From positions 214,691-278,690 of the forward strand of contig NZ_WTVG02000035.1 in assembly GCF_012910705.2 (NCBI RefSeq): a stretch of DNA of 64,000 bases, read 5' to 3'. The stretch is from Aromatoleum anaerobium (lineage in GTDB: Bacteria; Pseudomonadota; Gammaproteobacteria; Burkholderiales; Rhodocyclaceae). Below are positions 29,349-38,013 of the stretch, piece by piece. The translations under genes were made by a program, and so were the position numbers. Every line of letters starts with the position of its first letter. Positions within the stretch are counted from its first letter, which is position 1. The notes beneath the pieces were generated by a model. The model had not been told where the DNA came from. It worked only from the letters and a program-made list of their open reading frames with translations, and searched no databases.

Positions 29349-30767
29349 ATGGACCTGAGATATTTCATCAACCAGTGCGCCGAAGCCCACGAGCTCAAGC
29401 GCGTCACGACCGAAGTCGACTGGAATCTGGAGATCTCGCACGTCTCCAAGCTGACCGAGGAGAAGAAGGGCCCGGCGCTGCTGTTCGAGAGCGTCAAGGG
29501 CTATGACACTCCGGTCTTCACCGGCGCGTTCGCGACGACCAAGCGCCTCGCGATCATGCTCGGCCTGCCGCACGACCTGACGCTGTGCGAATCGGCGCAG
29601 CAGTGGATGAAGAAAACGATCACCTCCGAAGGCCTGATCAAGGCGAAGGAAGTCAAGGACGGGCCGGTGCTGGAAAACGTGCTCAGCGGCGACAAGGTCG
29701 ATCTCAACATGTTCCCGGTGCCGAAGTTCTTCCCGCTCGATGGCGGGCGCTACATCGGCACGATGGTGTCGGTGGTGCTGAAGGACCCCGAGACCGGCGA
29801 GGTGAACCTCGGCACGTATCGCATGCAGATGCTCGACGACAAGCGCTGCGGTGTGCAGATCCTGCCCGGCAAGCGCGGCGAGCGGATCATGAAGAAGTAC
29901 GCGAAGATGGGCAAGAAGATGCCCGCGGCGGCGATCATCGGCTGCGACCCGCTGATCTTCATGGCCGGCACGCTGATGCACAAGGGTGCGAGCGACTTCG
30001 ACATCACCGGCACGGTGCGCGGCCAGCAGGCCGAGTTCCTGATGGCGCCGCTGACCGGGCTGCCGGTGCCGGCCGGCGCCGAGATCGTCCTCGAAGGCGA
30101 GATCGACCCGAACGCCTTCCTGCCGGAAGGGCCGTTCGCCGAATACACCGGCTACTACACCGACGAACTGCACAAGCCGATCCCGAAGCCGGTGCTCGAA
30201 GTCAAACAGATCCTGCACCGCAACAACCCGATCCTGTGGGCGACCGGCCAGGGCCGGCCGGTGACCGACGTGCATATGCTGCTCGCCTTCACGCGCACCG
30301 CGACCTTGTGGACGGAGCTCGAGCAGATGCGCGTGCCGGGCATCAGCTCGGTGTGCGTGCTGCCGGAGTCCGCCGGCCGCTTCTGGGCCGTCGTGTCGGT
30401 CAAGCAGTCCTACCCCGGCCACTCACGCCAGGTCGCCGACGCAGTGATCGGCAGCAACACCGGCAGCTACGGCATCAAAGGCGTCATCACGGTCGATGAG
30501 GACATCCAGGCCGATGACCTGCAGCGCGTGTTCTGGGCGCTGTCGTGCCGTTACGACCCGATGCGCGGCACCGAACTCATCAAGCGCGGCCGCTCGACGC
30601 CGCTCGACCCGGCGCTCGACCCGGACGGCGACAAGCTCACGACGTCGCGCATCCTGATGGACGCGTGCATCCCGTACGAGTGGAAACAGAAGCCGGTCGA
30701 GGCGCGCATGGACGAGGAAATGCTCGCCAAGATCCGCGCCCGCTGGCACGAGTACGGCATCGACTGA
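29349..30767 (+). CDS. ppcB: Phenylphosphate carboxylase beta subunit (UbiD family)
   Basis: A 472-residue UbiD-family protein (about 53 kDa, matching the beta subunit). The UbiD catalytic residues are present: the Arg in NLGTYRMQML and the two Glu in LPEGPFAEYTGYY, which act with prenylated FMN. With alpha, gamma and delta it dephosphorylates and carboxylates phenylphosphate to 4-hydroxybenzoate. The ATG at 29349 follows AAGGAGTTTTCGA; an upstream in-frame start adds ten poorly conserved residues. Confidence 0.94.
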   Translation: MDLRYFINQCAEAHELKRVTTEVDWNLEISHVSKLTEEKKGPALLFESVKGYDTPVFTGAFATTKRLAIMLGLPHDLTLCESAQQWMKKTITSEGLIKAKEVKDGPVLENVLSGDKVDLNMFPVPKFFPLDGGRYIGTMVSVVLKDPETGEVNLGTYRMQMLDDKRCGVQILPGKRGERIMKKYAKMGKKMPAAAIIGCDPLIFMAGTLMHKGASDFDITGTVRGQQAEFLMAPLTGLPVPAGAEIVLEGEIDPNAFLPEGPFAEYTGYYTDELHKPIPKPVLEVKQILHRNNPILWATGQGRPVTDVHMLLAFTRTATLWTELEQMRVPGISSVCVLPESAGRFWAVVSVKQSYPGHSRQVADAVIGSNTGSYGIKGVITVDEDIQADDLQRVFWALSCRYDPMRGTELIKRGRSTPLDPALDPDGDKLTTSRILMDACIPYEWKQKPVEARMDEEMLAKIRARWHEYGID

Positions 30768-30831
30768 GCGACAACTACCACCGACACGCAACGGCCGTCC
30801 GGCGAGGCGGCCTCACCGAGGATATGGAAAC

Positions 30832-31341
30832 ATGGAACAGGCAAAGAACATCAAGCTGGTGATCCTCGACGTCGACGGCGTGATGACCGACGGCCGTATC
30901 GTCATCAATGACGACGGCATCGAATCGCGCAACTTCGACATCAAGGACGGCATGGGCGTGATCGTGCTGCAGCTGTGCGGCATCGACGTGGCGATCATCA
31001 CGTCGAAGAAGTCCGGCGCGGTGCGCCATCGTGCCGAGGAGCTGAAGATCAAGCGCTTCTACGAAGGGATCAAGAAGAAGACCGAACCGTATGCGCAGAT
31101 GCTCGAGGAGATGAACATTTCCGACGCCGAAGTCTGCTACGTCGGCGACGACCTCGTCGATCTGTCGATGATGAAGCGCGTCGGGCTCGCGGTCGCGGTC
31201 GGCGACGCGGTCGCCGACGTCAAGGAAGCCGCGACCTACGTGACGACGGCGCGCGGCGGCCACGGTGCGGTGCGCGAAGTCGCCGAGCTGATCCTCAAGG
31301 CGCAGGGCAAGTGGGACGCGGTGCTCGCGAAGATCCACTGA
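30832..31341 (+). CDS. ppcD: Phenylphosphate carboxylase delta subunit (HAD phosphatase)
   Basis: A 169-residue HAD-superfamily phosphatase (18 kDa) of the KdsC type: nucleophile motif LVILDVDGVMTDG (D13, D15) and the GDDLVDLSMMKRVGLAVAV metal loop. It lacks a cap domain, as in KdsC. In Thauera the delta subunit hydrolyses phenylphosphate, so that carboxylation is coupled to phosphate release. Its place between ppcB and ppcA matches that operon. Confidence 0.94.
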   Translation: MEQAKNIKLVILDVDGVMTDGRIVINDDGIESRNFDIKDGMGVIVLQLCGIDVAIITSKKSGAVRHRAEELKIKRFYEGIKKKTEPYAQMLEEMNISDAEVCYVGDDLVDLSMMKRVGLAVAVGDAVADVKEAATYVTTARGGHGAVREVAELILKAQGKWDAVLAKIH

Positions 31342-31391
31342 ACGGTTCAACACCTTTTCGAATCGCTTCCATCCACAGCAAGGAGATCGAC

Positions 31392-32852
31392 GTGGCAAAG
31401 ATTTCGGCACCGAAGAACAACCGCGAATTCATCGACGCGTGCGTCGCGTCCGGCGATGCGGTACGCATCAAGCAGGAAGTGGACTGGGACAACGAGGCCG
31501 GCGCGATCGTGCGCCGCGTGTGCGAGCTCGGCGAAGCCGCACCCTTCATGGAGAACATCAAGGACTACCCGGGCTTCAGCTATTTCGGCGCGCCGCTGTC
31601 GACCTATCGGCGCATGGCGATCGCGCTCGGCATGGACCCGGCCTCGACCTTGCCGCAGATCGGCGCGGAGTACCTCAAGCGCACCAACAGCGAGCCGATC
31701 GCACCGGTCATCGTCGACCGCCGCGATGCGCCGTGCAAGGAGAACATCCTGCTCGGCGACGACGTCGACCTGTGCAAGCTGCCGGTGCCGCTGGTGCATG
31801 ACGGCGACGGCGGGCGCTACGTCGGCACCTGGCACGGCGTCATCACCAAGCATCCGGTACGGGGCGACGTGAACTGGGGCATGTACCGCCAGATGATGTG
31901 GGACGGCCGCACGATGTCGGGCGCGGTGTTCCCCTTCTCCGACCTCGGCAAGACGCTGACGGATTATTACCTGCCGCGCGGCGAAGGCTGCCCCTTCGCG
32001 ACCGCGATCGGCCTGTCGCCGCTGGCCGCGATGGCCGCGTGCGCGCCGAGCCCGATCCCCGAGCCGGAGCTGACCGGCATGCTCGCCGGCGAGGCGGTGC
32101 GGCTCGTGAAGTGCGAGACGAACGACCTCGAAGTGCCGGCCGACGCCGAGATCATCATCGAGGGCATGATCCTGCCCGACTACAAGGTCGAGGAAGGCCC
32201 GTTCGGCGAATACACCGGCTACCGCACCAGCCCGCGCGACTTCCGCGTGACCTTCCGCGTCGATGCGATCACCTATCGCAACAACGCGACGATGACGATC
32301 TCGAACATGGGCGTGCCGCAGGATGAAGGGCAGCTGCTGCGCTCGTTCTCGCTCGGACTGGAGCTGGAGAAGCTGCTGAAGAGCCAGGGCATCCCGGTGA
32401 CCGGCGTCTACATGCACCCGCGCTCGACGCACCACATGATGATCGTCGGCGTGAAGCCGACCTACGCCGGCATCGCGATGCAGATCGCGCAGCTCGCGTT
32501 CGGCTCCAAGCTCGGGCCGTGGTTCCACATGGTGATGGTGGTCGACGACCAGACCGACATCTTCAACTGGGACGAGGTCTATCACGCGTTCTGCACGCGC
32601 TGCAATCCGGAGCGCGGCATCCACGTCTTCAAGAACACGACCGGCACCGCGCTCTACCCGCACGCGACCCCGCACGAGCGCAAGTACTCGATCGGCTCGA
32701 AGGTGCTGTTCGACTGCCTGTGGCCGGTCGACTGGGACAAGACCAACGACGTGCCCACGGTCGTCAGCTTCAAGAATGTCTATCCCAAGGACATCCAGGA
32801 GAAGGTCGTCAACAACTGGGCCGATTACGGCTTCCGCGGCGCGAAGAAATAA
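31392..32852 (+). CDS. ppcA: Phenylphosphate carboxylase alpha subunit (UbiD family)
   Basis: A 486-residue UbiD-family protein (about 54 kDa, alpha subunit). It retains the Arg of NWGMYRQMMWD and the two Glu of EEGPFGEYTGYRTSP, so it can use prenylated FMN. A GTG start at 31392 follows AAGGAGATCGAC; the long open frame upstream overlaps ppcD in another frame and is not coding. With ppcB, ppcC and ppcD it forms the carboxylase. Confidence 0.95.
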   Translation: MAKISAPKNNREFIDACVASGDAVRIKQEVDWDNEAGAIVRRVCELGEAAPFMENIKDYPGFSYFGAPLSTYRRMAIALGMDPASTLPQIGAEYLKRTNSEPIAPVIVDRRDAPCKENILLGDDVDLCKLPVPLVHDGDGGRYVGTWHGVITKHPVRGDVNWGMYRQMMWDGRTMSGAVFPFSDLGKTLTDYYLPRGEGCPFATAIGLSPLAAMAACAPSPIPEPELTGMLAGEAVRLVKCETNDLEVPADAEIIIEGMILPDYKVEEGPFGEYTGYRTSPRDFRVTFRVDAITYRNNATMTISNMGVPQDEGQLLRSFSLGLELEKLLKSQGIPVTGVYMHPRSTHHMMIVGVKPTYAGIAMQIAQLAFGSKLGPWFHMVMVVDDQTDIFNWDEVYHAFCTRCNPERGIHVFKNTTGTALYPHATPHERKYSIGSKVLFDCLWPVDWDKTNDVPTVVSFKNVYPKDIQEKVVNNWADYGFRGAKK

Positions 32853-32861
32853 GGAGCGGTC

Positions 32862-33119
32862 ATGGCAAACAAGTGGGAAGTGTTCGTGATGGACCTCGGG
32901 GAACTCGCCGAGGGCAAGGAGCTGGAACTGACGATCCGCACGCTCAACGACGGGCTGCACAAGTACACCTACCAGCGCGCGAAGGTGGAGGTATCGAGCA
33001 AGCTCGACCAGTTCGCCGACAGCCTGCAGGTGCGGCTCGGGCGCGGGCAGTTGAGTGACCGGAAGTTCTCGATCCGCGTGATCGAGCGCGTCGAGCGCTT
33101 GCCGGCGCAGTACCGGTAA
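32862..33119 (+). CDS. ppcC: Phenylphosphate carboxylase gamma subunit
   Basis: An 85-residue protein (10 kDa) of the size and position of the gamma subunit, which has no relatives outside this enzyme type that I know. It begins MANKWEVFVMDLGELAEGKELELTI and has an alternating polar pattern without cofactor motifs. In Thauera alpha, beta and gamma form the CO2-exchange core. It follows ppcA by nine bases. Confidence 0.92.
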   Translation: MANKWEVFVMDLGELAEGKELELTIRTLNDGLHKYTYQRAKVEVSSKLDQFADSLQVRLGRGQLSDRKFSIRVIERVERLPAQYR

Positions 33120-33190
33120 GCACTCCGAACCGGGCGGGCCGCGAGGCTCGCCCGAACCCTCCACGCATCATCGAACGGAACACGAAGACG

Positions 33191-34537
33191 ATGGCCTACC
33201 CCGACCTGCGCAGCTTCCTGGCCGACCTCGGCGACGACCTGCTGCACGTGCGCGACGAGTTCGACCCGCAGTTCGAGATTGCGGCGGTGCTGCGCAGCCT
33301 GCCCGCCGACGCGCCCGCGGCGCTCTTCGAGAACGTGCGCGGCTACCCCGGCGCGCGCGTCGCCGGCAACCTGTTCGGCGCCCGCCGCCGCGTCGCGCGC
33401 GCTTTCGGCACGACGGAAGACCGGCTCGCGCAGGCCTGGCTCGCGAACAAGCAGCGCGCGATCGCGCCGGTCGTCGCGAAGAGCGCGCCGGTGCAGGAGG
33501 TCGTGCACGAATCCCCCGACGATCTGCTGTCGCTGCTGCCGGTACTGACTCATCACGAGAAGGACGGCGGCCCCTTCATCACGACCGGCGTCGTGCTGTG
33601 CACCGACCCGGCGACCGGCCGTCGCGGCATGGGCATCCATCGCCTGATGGTCAAGGGCGGCCGCCGGCTCGGCGTGCTGCTCGCGAACCCGCCGCTGTCG
33701 CAGTTCCACGCCAACGCCGAAAGCCTCGGCCGGCCGCTCGACGTCGCGATCGCGCTCGGGCTGGAGCCCGCGACGCTGCTCGCGTCGGTCGTGCGCAGCG
33801 GCCCGCAGGGGCCGGACAAGATGGCCGTCGCCGGCGGCCTGCGCGGCGAGCCGGTCGAGCTGGTGCGCGCGCGCAGCGTGGAGGTCGAAGTCCCGGCGCG
33901 CGCCGAGATCGTCATCGAAGGCCGCATCCTGCCGGGCGTGCGTGAGAGCGAAGGCCCGTTCGGCGAGAACACCGGCTACTACTTCACGAACGTCAGCCCG
34001 GTGATCGAAATCAGCGCGGTCACGCACCGCGACAACTTCATCTATCCGGGGCTGTGCCCGTGGTCGGGCGATGTCGATACGCTGCTGTCGCTCGCGGCCG
34101 GTACCGAACTGCTCGGCCAGTTGCAGACGATGGTCGCGGGCGTCGTCGATCTCGACCTCACATCGGGCACCGCCGGCTTCTCGGCCGCGATCGCGGTGAA
34201 GGGCTGCCCGCGGCACGAGGCGCGCCGCCTCGTGATGCTCGCGCTGAACCTGGACAAGCGTCTCAAGACCGTCACCGTCGTCGATGACGACGTCGACATC
34301 CGCAACCCGCGCGAAGTCGCCTGGGCGATGGCGACGCGCTACCTGCCCGAACGCGACACCGTGATCCTCGGCGGCGCCGAAGGCTACGTCATCGACCCTT
34401 CATCGGCGGGCAGCAGCGCGGGCTCGAAAGCGGGCTTCATCGCGACGCGCGGCGCCGGCCCCGAATTCGACCGCATCACGCTTCCCGCCGCCGCACTCGC
34501 GAAGGCGCAGGCCCTGCTCGCCACGCTGCACAAATAA
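33191..34537 (+). CDS. Third UbiD-family decarboxylase-like protein
   Basis: A 448-residue UbiD homologue with the catalytic Arg (GMGIHRLMVKG) and both Glu (ESEGPFGENTGYY). It is not one of the four purified carboxylase subunits; equivalents lie at this position in related phenol operons. It could act on another hydroxyarene or in cofactor maturation. It is 14 bases before ubiX, so co-transcribed. Confidence 0.88.
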   Translation: MAYPDLRSFLADLGDDLLHVRDEFDPQFEIAAVLRSLPADAPAALFENVRGYPGARVAGNLFGARRRVARAFGTTEDRLAQAWLANKQRAIAPVVAKSAPVQEVVHESPDDLLSLLPVLTHHEKDGGPFITTGVVLCTDPATGRRGMGIHRLMVKGGRRLGVLLANPPLSQFHANAESLGRPLDVAIALGLEPATLLASVVRSGPQGPDKMAVAGGLRGEPVELVRARSVEVEVPARAEIVIEGRILPGVRESEGPFGENTGYYFTNVSPVIEISAVTHRDNFIYPGLCPWSGDVDTLLSLAAGTELLGQLQTMVAGVVDLDLTSGTAGFSAAIAVKGCPRHEARRLVMLALNLDKRLKTVTVVDDDVDIRNPREVAWAMATRYLPERDTVILGGAEGYVIDPSSAGSSAGSKAGFIATRGAGPEFDRITLPAAALAKAQALLATLHK

Positions 34538-34550
34538 CGGAGACAGCACC

Positions 34551-35153
34551 ATGAGAATCGTCGTCGGCATTTCCGGAGCAAGCGGTGCGATCTACGGAAT
34601 CCGCATCCTCGAAGTGCTCAAGCGCATCGGCGTCGAAACCGACCTCGTGATGTCGGATTCGGCGAAGCGCACGATCGCCTACGAGACCGATTACTCGATC
34701 AACGACGTCAAGTGCCTCGCCTCTTGCGTCCATGACATCAACGACGTCGGCGCCTCGATCGCGAGCGGCTCGTTCCGCCACGCCGGCATGATCATCGCGC
34801 CGTGCTCGATCAAGACGCTGTCCGCGGTCGCAAACTCGTTCAACACGAACCTGCTGATCCGCGCCGCCGACGTCACGCTGAAGGAACGCCGCAAGCTCGT
34901 GCTGATGCTTCGCGAGACGCCGCTGCACCTCGGCCACCTGCGCCTGATGACGCAGGTCACCGAGACCGGCGCGGTGCTCGTGCCGCCGCTGCCGGCGTTC
35001 TACCACCGGCCGAAGACGCTCGACGACATCATCAACCAGTCGGTGACGAAAGTGCTCGACCAGTTCGACCTCGACATAGACCTGTTCGGTCGCTGGACGG
35101 GCGACGAGGAACGCGAGTTCGCGAAGTCGCGCCAGGGGCAGCCGGCATGCTGA
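34551..35153 (+). CDS. ubiX: UbiX-type flavin prenyltransferase
   Basis: A 200-residue flavoprotein of the UbiX/Pad1 family: GISGASGAIYGIRILEVL (FMN/phosphate loop), the SFRHAGMIIAPCSIKTLSAVANS segment and the C-terminal RETPLHLGHLRLMTQVTETGAVLVPPLPAFY. It joins a dimethylallyl group from dimethylallyl monophosphate to FMN, making the prenylated FMN that all three UbiD proteins in this operon need. Its TGA overlaps the next gene start. Confidence 0.95.
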   Translation: MRIVVGISGASGAIYGIRILEVLKRIGVETDLVMSDSAKRTIAYETDYSINDVKCLASCVHDINDVGASIASGSFRHAGMIIAPCSIKTLSAVANSFNTNLLIRAADVTLKERRKLVLMLRETPLHLGHLRLMTQVTETGAVLVPPLPAFYHRPKTLDDIINQSVTKVLDQFDLDIDLFGRWTGDEEREFAKSRQGQPAC

Positions 35154-35587
35154 CCACCGCCACCAGCCTCGAACTCGAAGGCGAAGTCGCGCCGGGGCTC
35201 GGCGAAGGCTCGCGCTTCACGGCGATCGACTGGGTGATCGTGGAGTTTCGCAAGAAGCTCGGCTTCATCCCGTGGCCCGGCACCTTCAACCTGCGCATGC
35301 ACGGCATGCGCTGGGAGGCGCTGCGCCGGCGGCTGCTCGCCGCGAGCGGTATCGCCATCACACCGGCTGACGGGTTCTGCGCGGCAAAGTGCTTCCCGGT
35401 GCGCATCGCGGGGCGCCTTTCCGGCGCGCTGGTGCTGCCCGACATGAACGACTATCCGCCGGACAAGTTCGAGATCGTCGCGCCGGTGTCGATCCGCGAA
35501 ACGCTGGGACTCGCCGACGGCGACCTCGTGAACCTGCGTCTCGACCTCGCCCTGCCCGTCGCGCGCGACGACGCGGCGGCCGCCTGA
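35147..35587 (+). CDS. DUF120 / CTP-dependent riboflavin kinase-like protein
   Basis: A 146-residue protein matching the archaeal-type riboflavin kinase (DUF120, RibK). Motifs in order: APGLGEGSRF (15-24), KKLGFIPWPGTFNLRM (36-51), a central Cys-containing strand, and FEIVAPVSIRETLGLADGDLVNL (108-130). The archaeal enzyme phosphorylates riboflavin to FMN with CTP. A bacterium normally uses bifunctional RibF instead, so this gene, overlapping ubiX by seven bases, probably makes extra FMN for prenylation. The assignment is from motifs; activity is inferred. Confidence 0.82.
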   Translation: MLTTATSLELEGEVAPGLGEGSRFTAIDWVIVEFRKKLGFIPWPGTFNLRMHGMRWEALRRRLLAASGIAITPADGFCAAKCFPVRIAGRLSGALVLPDMNDYPPDKFEIVAPVSIRETLGLADGDLVNLRLDLALPVARDDAAAA

Positions 35588-35607
35588 CCCCTTCAAGGAG
35601 CACCAAG

Positions 35608-36156
35608 ATGGCCCCGAAGTTCTGCCCGCAATGCAGCACGCCGCTGGTCCTCGCGAAGATTCACGGCCGCGAACGCGAGACCTGTCCCGCCTGCGGCGAG
35701 ACCTTTTTCCACAAGCCCGCGCCGGTCGTGCTGGCCGTGATCGAGCACGCGGACCGGCTCGTGCTGATCCGCCGCAAGCTCGATCCGCTCGCGGGCTACT
35801 GGGCGCCGCCCGGGGGCTACGTCGAACAGGGCGAATCGCTCGAAGAGGCGGTGATCCGCGAGGCGCGCGAGGAAAGCGGGCTCGAGGTCGCCGTCGACGG
35901 GCTGATCGGCGTGTATTCGCAGGCCGACGTGCGCGCCGTGATCCTCGCCTATCGCGCGCATTCGATCGGTGGCGAGCCGGTGGCCGGCGACGACGCCGGG
36001 GAAATCTGCCTCGTCGCGCCGGGACAGCTGCCGATGCAACGCCCGCCCGAACGCGGCGAGGCGATCGACCAATGGTTTTTCAGGGTCATCCAGGGGGTGA
36101 CCGCCCCGTGGAAGTGGGGGCGCCGTACCGGCGCCAAGAAGATGATGAGGAGCTAG
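35608..36156 (+). CDS. Nudix hydrolase with zinc ribbon
   Basis: A 182-residue Nudix hydrolase. An N-terminal zinc ribbon (C6, C9, C26, C29) precedes a perfect Nudix box (G70-x5-E76-x7-R84-E85-x2-E88-E89-x-G91). A MutT-like gene occurs in the corresponding Thauera operon. Standing behind ubiX and a riboflavin kinase, it may hydrolyse dimethylallyl diphosphate to the monophosphate UbiX requires; this is my inference. The alternative is general nucleotide housecleaning. Confidence 0.9.
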   Translation: MAPKFCPQCSTPLVLAKIHGRERETCPACGETFFHKPAPVVLAVIEHADRLVLIRRKLDPLAGYWAPPGGYVEQGESLEEAVIREAREESGLEVAVDGLIGVYSQADVRAVILAYRAHSIGGEPVAGDDAGEICLVAPGQLPMQRPPERGEAIDQWFFRVIQGVTAPWKWGRRTGAKKMMRS

Positions 36157-36165
36157 GAGACGAAC

Positions 36166-36633
36166 ATGACCAGTGCAAACGTGATTACCCCCGACATGCC
36201 CGCCAAGCTGTTGGACTACCTTCGCCGCGGCGGACCGGCGCTGCTGCTGACGACGGGCGCCGACGGCTACCCGAGTTCGGCCTATACATGGGCCGTGGCC
36301 CTCGACGGCAAGCGCTTGCGCTTCGGCGCCGACGAGGGCGGGTCCGGCTACGGCAACCTGCAGCGCACCTCGCAGGCCGCGGTGCACATCATCGGCCCGG
36401 ACAACCTCGCCTACCTCGTCAAGGGCACGACGCGTTTCCTCAAGGAGCACATCAACGCCGCATCGCCCGCGCGCATGGCGCTGTTCGAGCTGGATGTCAT
36501 CGGCGCCCGCGACCAGTCCTTCCCGGGAGTGACGGCAAAGCCCTTCACCTACGAATGGCCGGCCGCCCAGCGCGACGCGCTGACGAAGATGGAACAGTCG
36601 GTATTCACCGAAATGCGCGATTTCGCGAAGTAA
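36166..36633 (+). CDS. Pyridoxamine-phosphate-oxidase-like flavin-binding protein
   Basis: A 155-residue split-barrel protein: LRRGGPALLLTTGADGYPSSAYTWAVALDGKRLRFGADEGGSGYGNLQRTSQAAVHII is the typical FMN-binding half. It lies ten bases after the Nudix gene and before the CoA ligase. It could be an FMN store or an oxidoreductase; function unknown. A protein of the same fold accompanies the regulator at 23.0 kb, so both arms of the locus carry one. Confidence 0.8.
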   Translation: MTSANVITPDMPAKLLDYLRRGGPALLLTTGADGYPSSAYTWAVALDGKRLRFGADEGGSGYGNLQRTSQAAVHIIGPDNLAYLVKGTTRFLKEHINAASPARMALFELDVIGARDQSFPGVTAKPFTYEWPAAQRDALTKMEQSVFTEMRDFAK

Positions 36634-36683
36634 CAAACGCCACGCCTTACCGGCACCTCGTTCAGACCTTCAGGAATTTACCC

Positions 36684-37982
36684 ATGTCGTATTTCGATCA
36701 AGCCACCGAAACCCTCCCGCGCGAACAGCTCGCCGCGCTGCAGTTGTCGAAGCTGCAGGCGATGTCGGCCGAGCTGTGGGGCAAGAACCGCTTCTACACC
36801 GACAAGTGGCGCGCCGCCGGCGTCGAGCCCGGCGATATCCGCTCGCTCGCCGACCTCGCGAAGCTGCCGCTGACGAAGAAATGCGAGCTGATGGAAGACC
36901 AGGCGGCGAACGGCCCGTTCGGTACCAACCTGACCTACCCGATCGAGCAATACGTGCGGCTGCACCAGACCTCCGGGACCACCGGCGTCCCGCTCAAGGT
37001 GCTCGACACCGCGGATTCGTGGGACTGGTGGGGGCGGTGCTGGGCGCACGTGCTCGCCGGGTCAGGCGTGAATTCGTCCGACCGCGTGTTCCTCGCGTTC
37101 GCGTTCGGCCCGTTCATCGGCTTCTGGGCCGCAATGGAAGGCGCGCGCAAGCTTGGCGCGGTGATGATTCCGGGCGGCGGGCGGGATTCGGCGCAGCGGC
37201 TCGAACTGATGCGCGACACCGGCGCGACCGTGCTGTGCTGTACGCCGACCTACGCGCTGCGACTCGCCGAAGTCGCGCGCGAGACCGGCTTCGACCTCTC
37301 CGCGATCCCGATGAAGTCCACCGTCCATGCGGGCGAACCGGGCGCGAACATCCCGGCGACGAAGAACCGCATCGAGGGCGCGTGGAGCGCGAAGTGCTTC
37401 GACCACGCCGGCGCGTCCGAGATCGGCGCGCACTCGTTCGAATGCGAAGTCCAGCCCGGCGGCACGCACGTCATCGAGAGCGAGTTCATCGTCGAAGTCA
37501 TCAACCCCGAGACGCTCGAAGCGGTCGCGCCCGGGCAGCGCGGCGAACTCGTGATCACGAACCTCGGCCGCTGGGGTTTTCCGCTCGTGCGCTACCGCAC
37601 CGGTGACCTTGTCGAGACCGATCTCTCGCCCTGCGGCTGCGGCCGCAGCTTTCTGCGCTTTACCGGCGGCATCCTCGGCCGGGCGGACGACATGGTCACG
37701 GTGCGCGGCGTGAACGTCTTCCCGGCCGGCGTCGAGAACATCCTGCGCAAGTTCGCCGAAGTCGATGAATTCCGCATCACGGTGAACAAGGTCAAGCAGA
37801 TGGACGAGATGGACATCGAAGTCGAGCTGCGCGAAGGCTCAGACCCGCGCATCGTACAGGCGATCGCCGAGCGGCTCGACGCGATGCTCGCGTTCCGCCC
37901 GCGCGTGAAGGACGTCGGCCGCAACATGCTGCCGCGCTTCGACATGAAGGCGAAGCGCTTCCACGTGAACCGTGCTTCGTGA
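36684..37982 (+). CDS. PaaK-like aryl-CoA ligase
   Basis: A 432-residue adenylate-forming ligase of the phenylacetate-CoA ligase type: LHQTSGTTGVPLKVLDT (P-loop), DHAGASEIGAHSFEC, YRTGDLVE and the C-terminal GRADDMVTVRGVNVFPAGVENIL. It makes an acyl-CoA from an aromatic acid, ATP and CoA. In this operon the logical substrate is 4-hydroxybenzoate, the carboxylase product, although the known 4-hydroxybenzoate-CoA ligase of Thauera belongs to another branch. The ATG at 36684 is chosen over the long upstream frame. Confidence 0.87.
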   Translation: MSYFDQATETLPREQLAALQLSKLQAMSAELWGKNRFYTDKWRAAGVEPGDIRSLADLAKLPLTKKCELMEDQAANGPFGTNLTYPIEQYVRLHQTSGTTGVPLKVLDTADSWDWWGRCWAHVLAGSGVNSSDRVFLAFAFGPFIGFWAAMEGARKLGAVMIPGGGRDSAQRLELMRDTGATVLCCTPTYALRLAEVARETGFDLSAIPMKSTVHAGEPGANIPATKNRIEGAWSAKCFDHAGASEIGAHSFECEVQPGGTHVIESEFIVEVINPETLEAVAPGQRGELVITNLGRWGFPLVRYRTGDLVETDLSPCGCGRSFLRFTGGILGRADDMVTVRGVNVFPAGVENILRKFAEVDEFRITVNKVKQMDEMDIEVELREGSDPRIVQAIAERLDAMLAFRPRVKDVGRNMLPRFDMKAKRFHVNRAS

Positions 37983-38013
37983 CGCCACGGACGAAGTGGC
38001 CGGCCGGCCGCCG

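Noticed and set aside
31347..33164. 605-codon open frame on the minus strand opposite ppcA
   Set aside because: Antisense shadow of ppcA and ppcC, biased composition, no ribosome-binding site.
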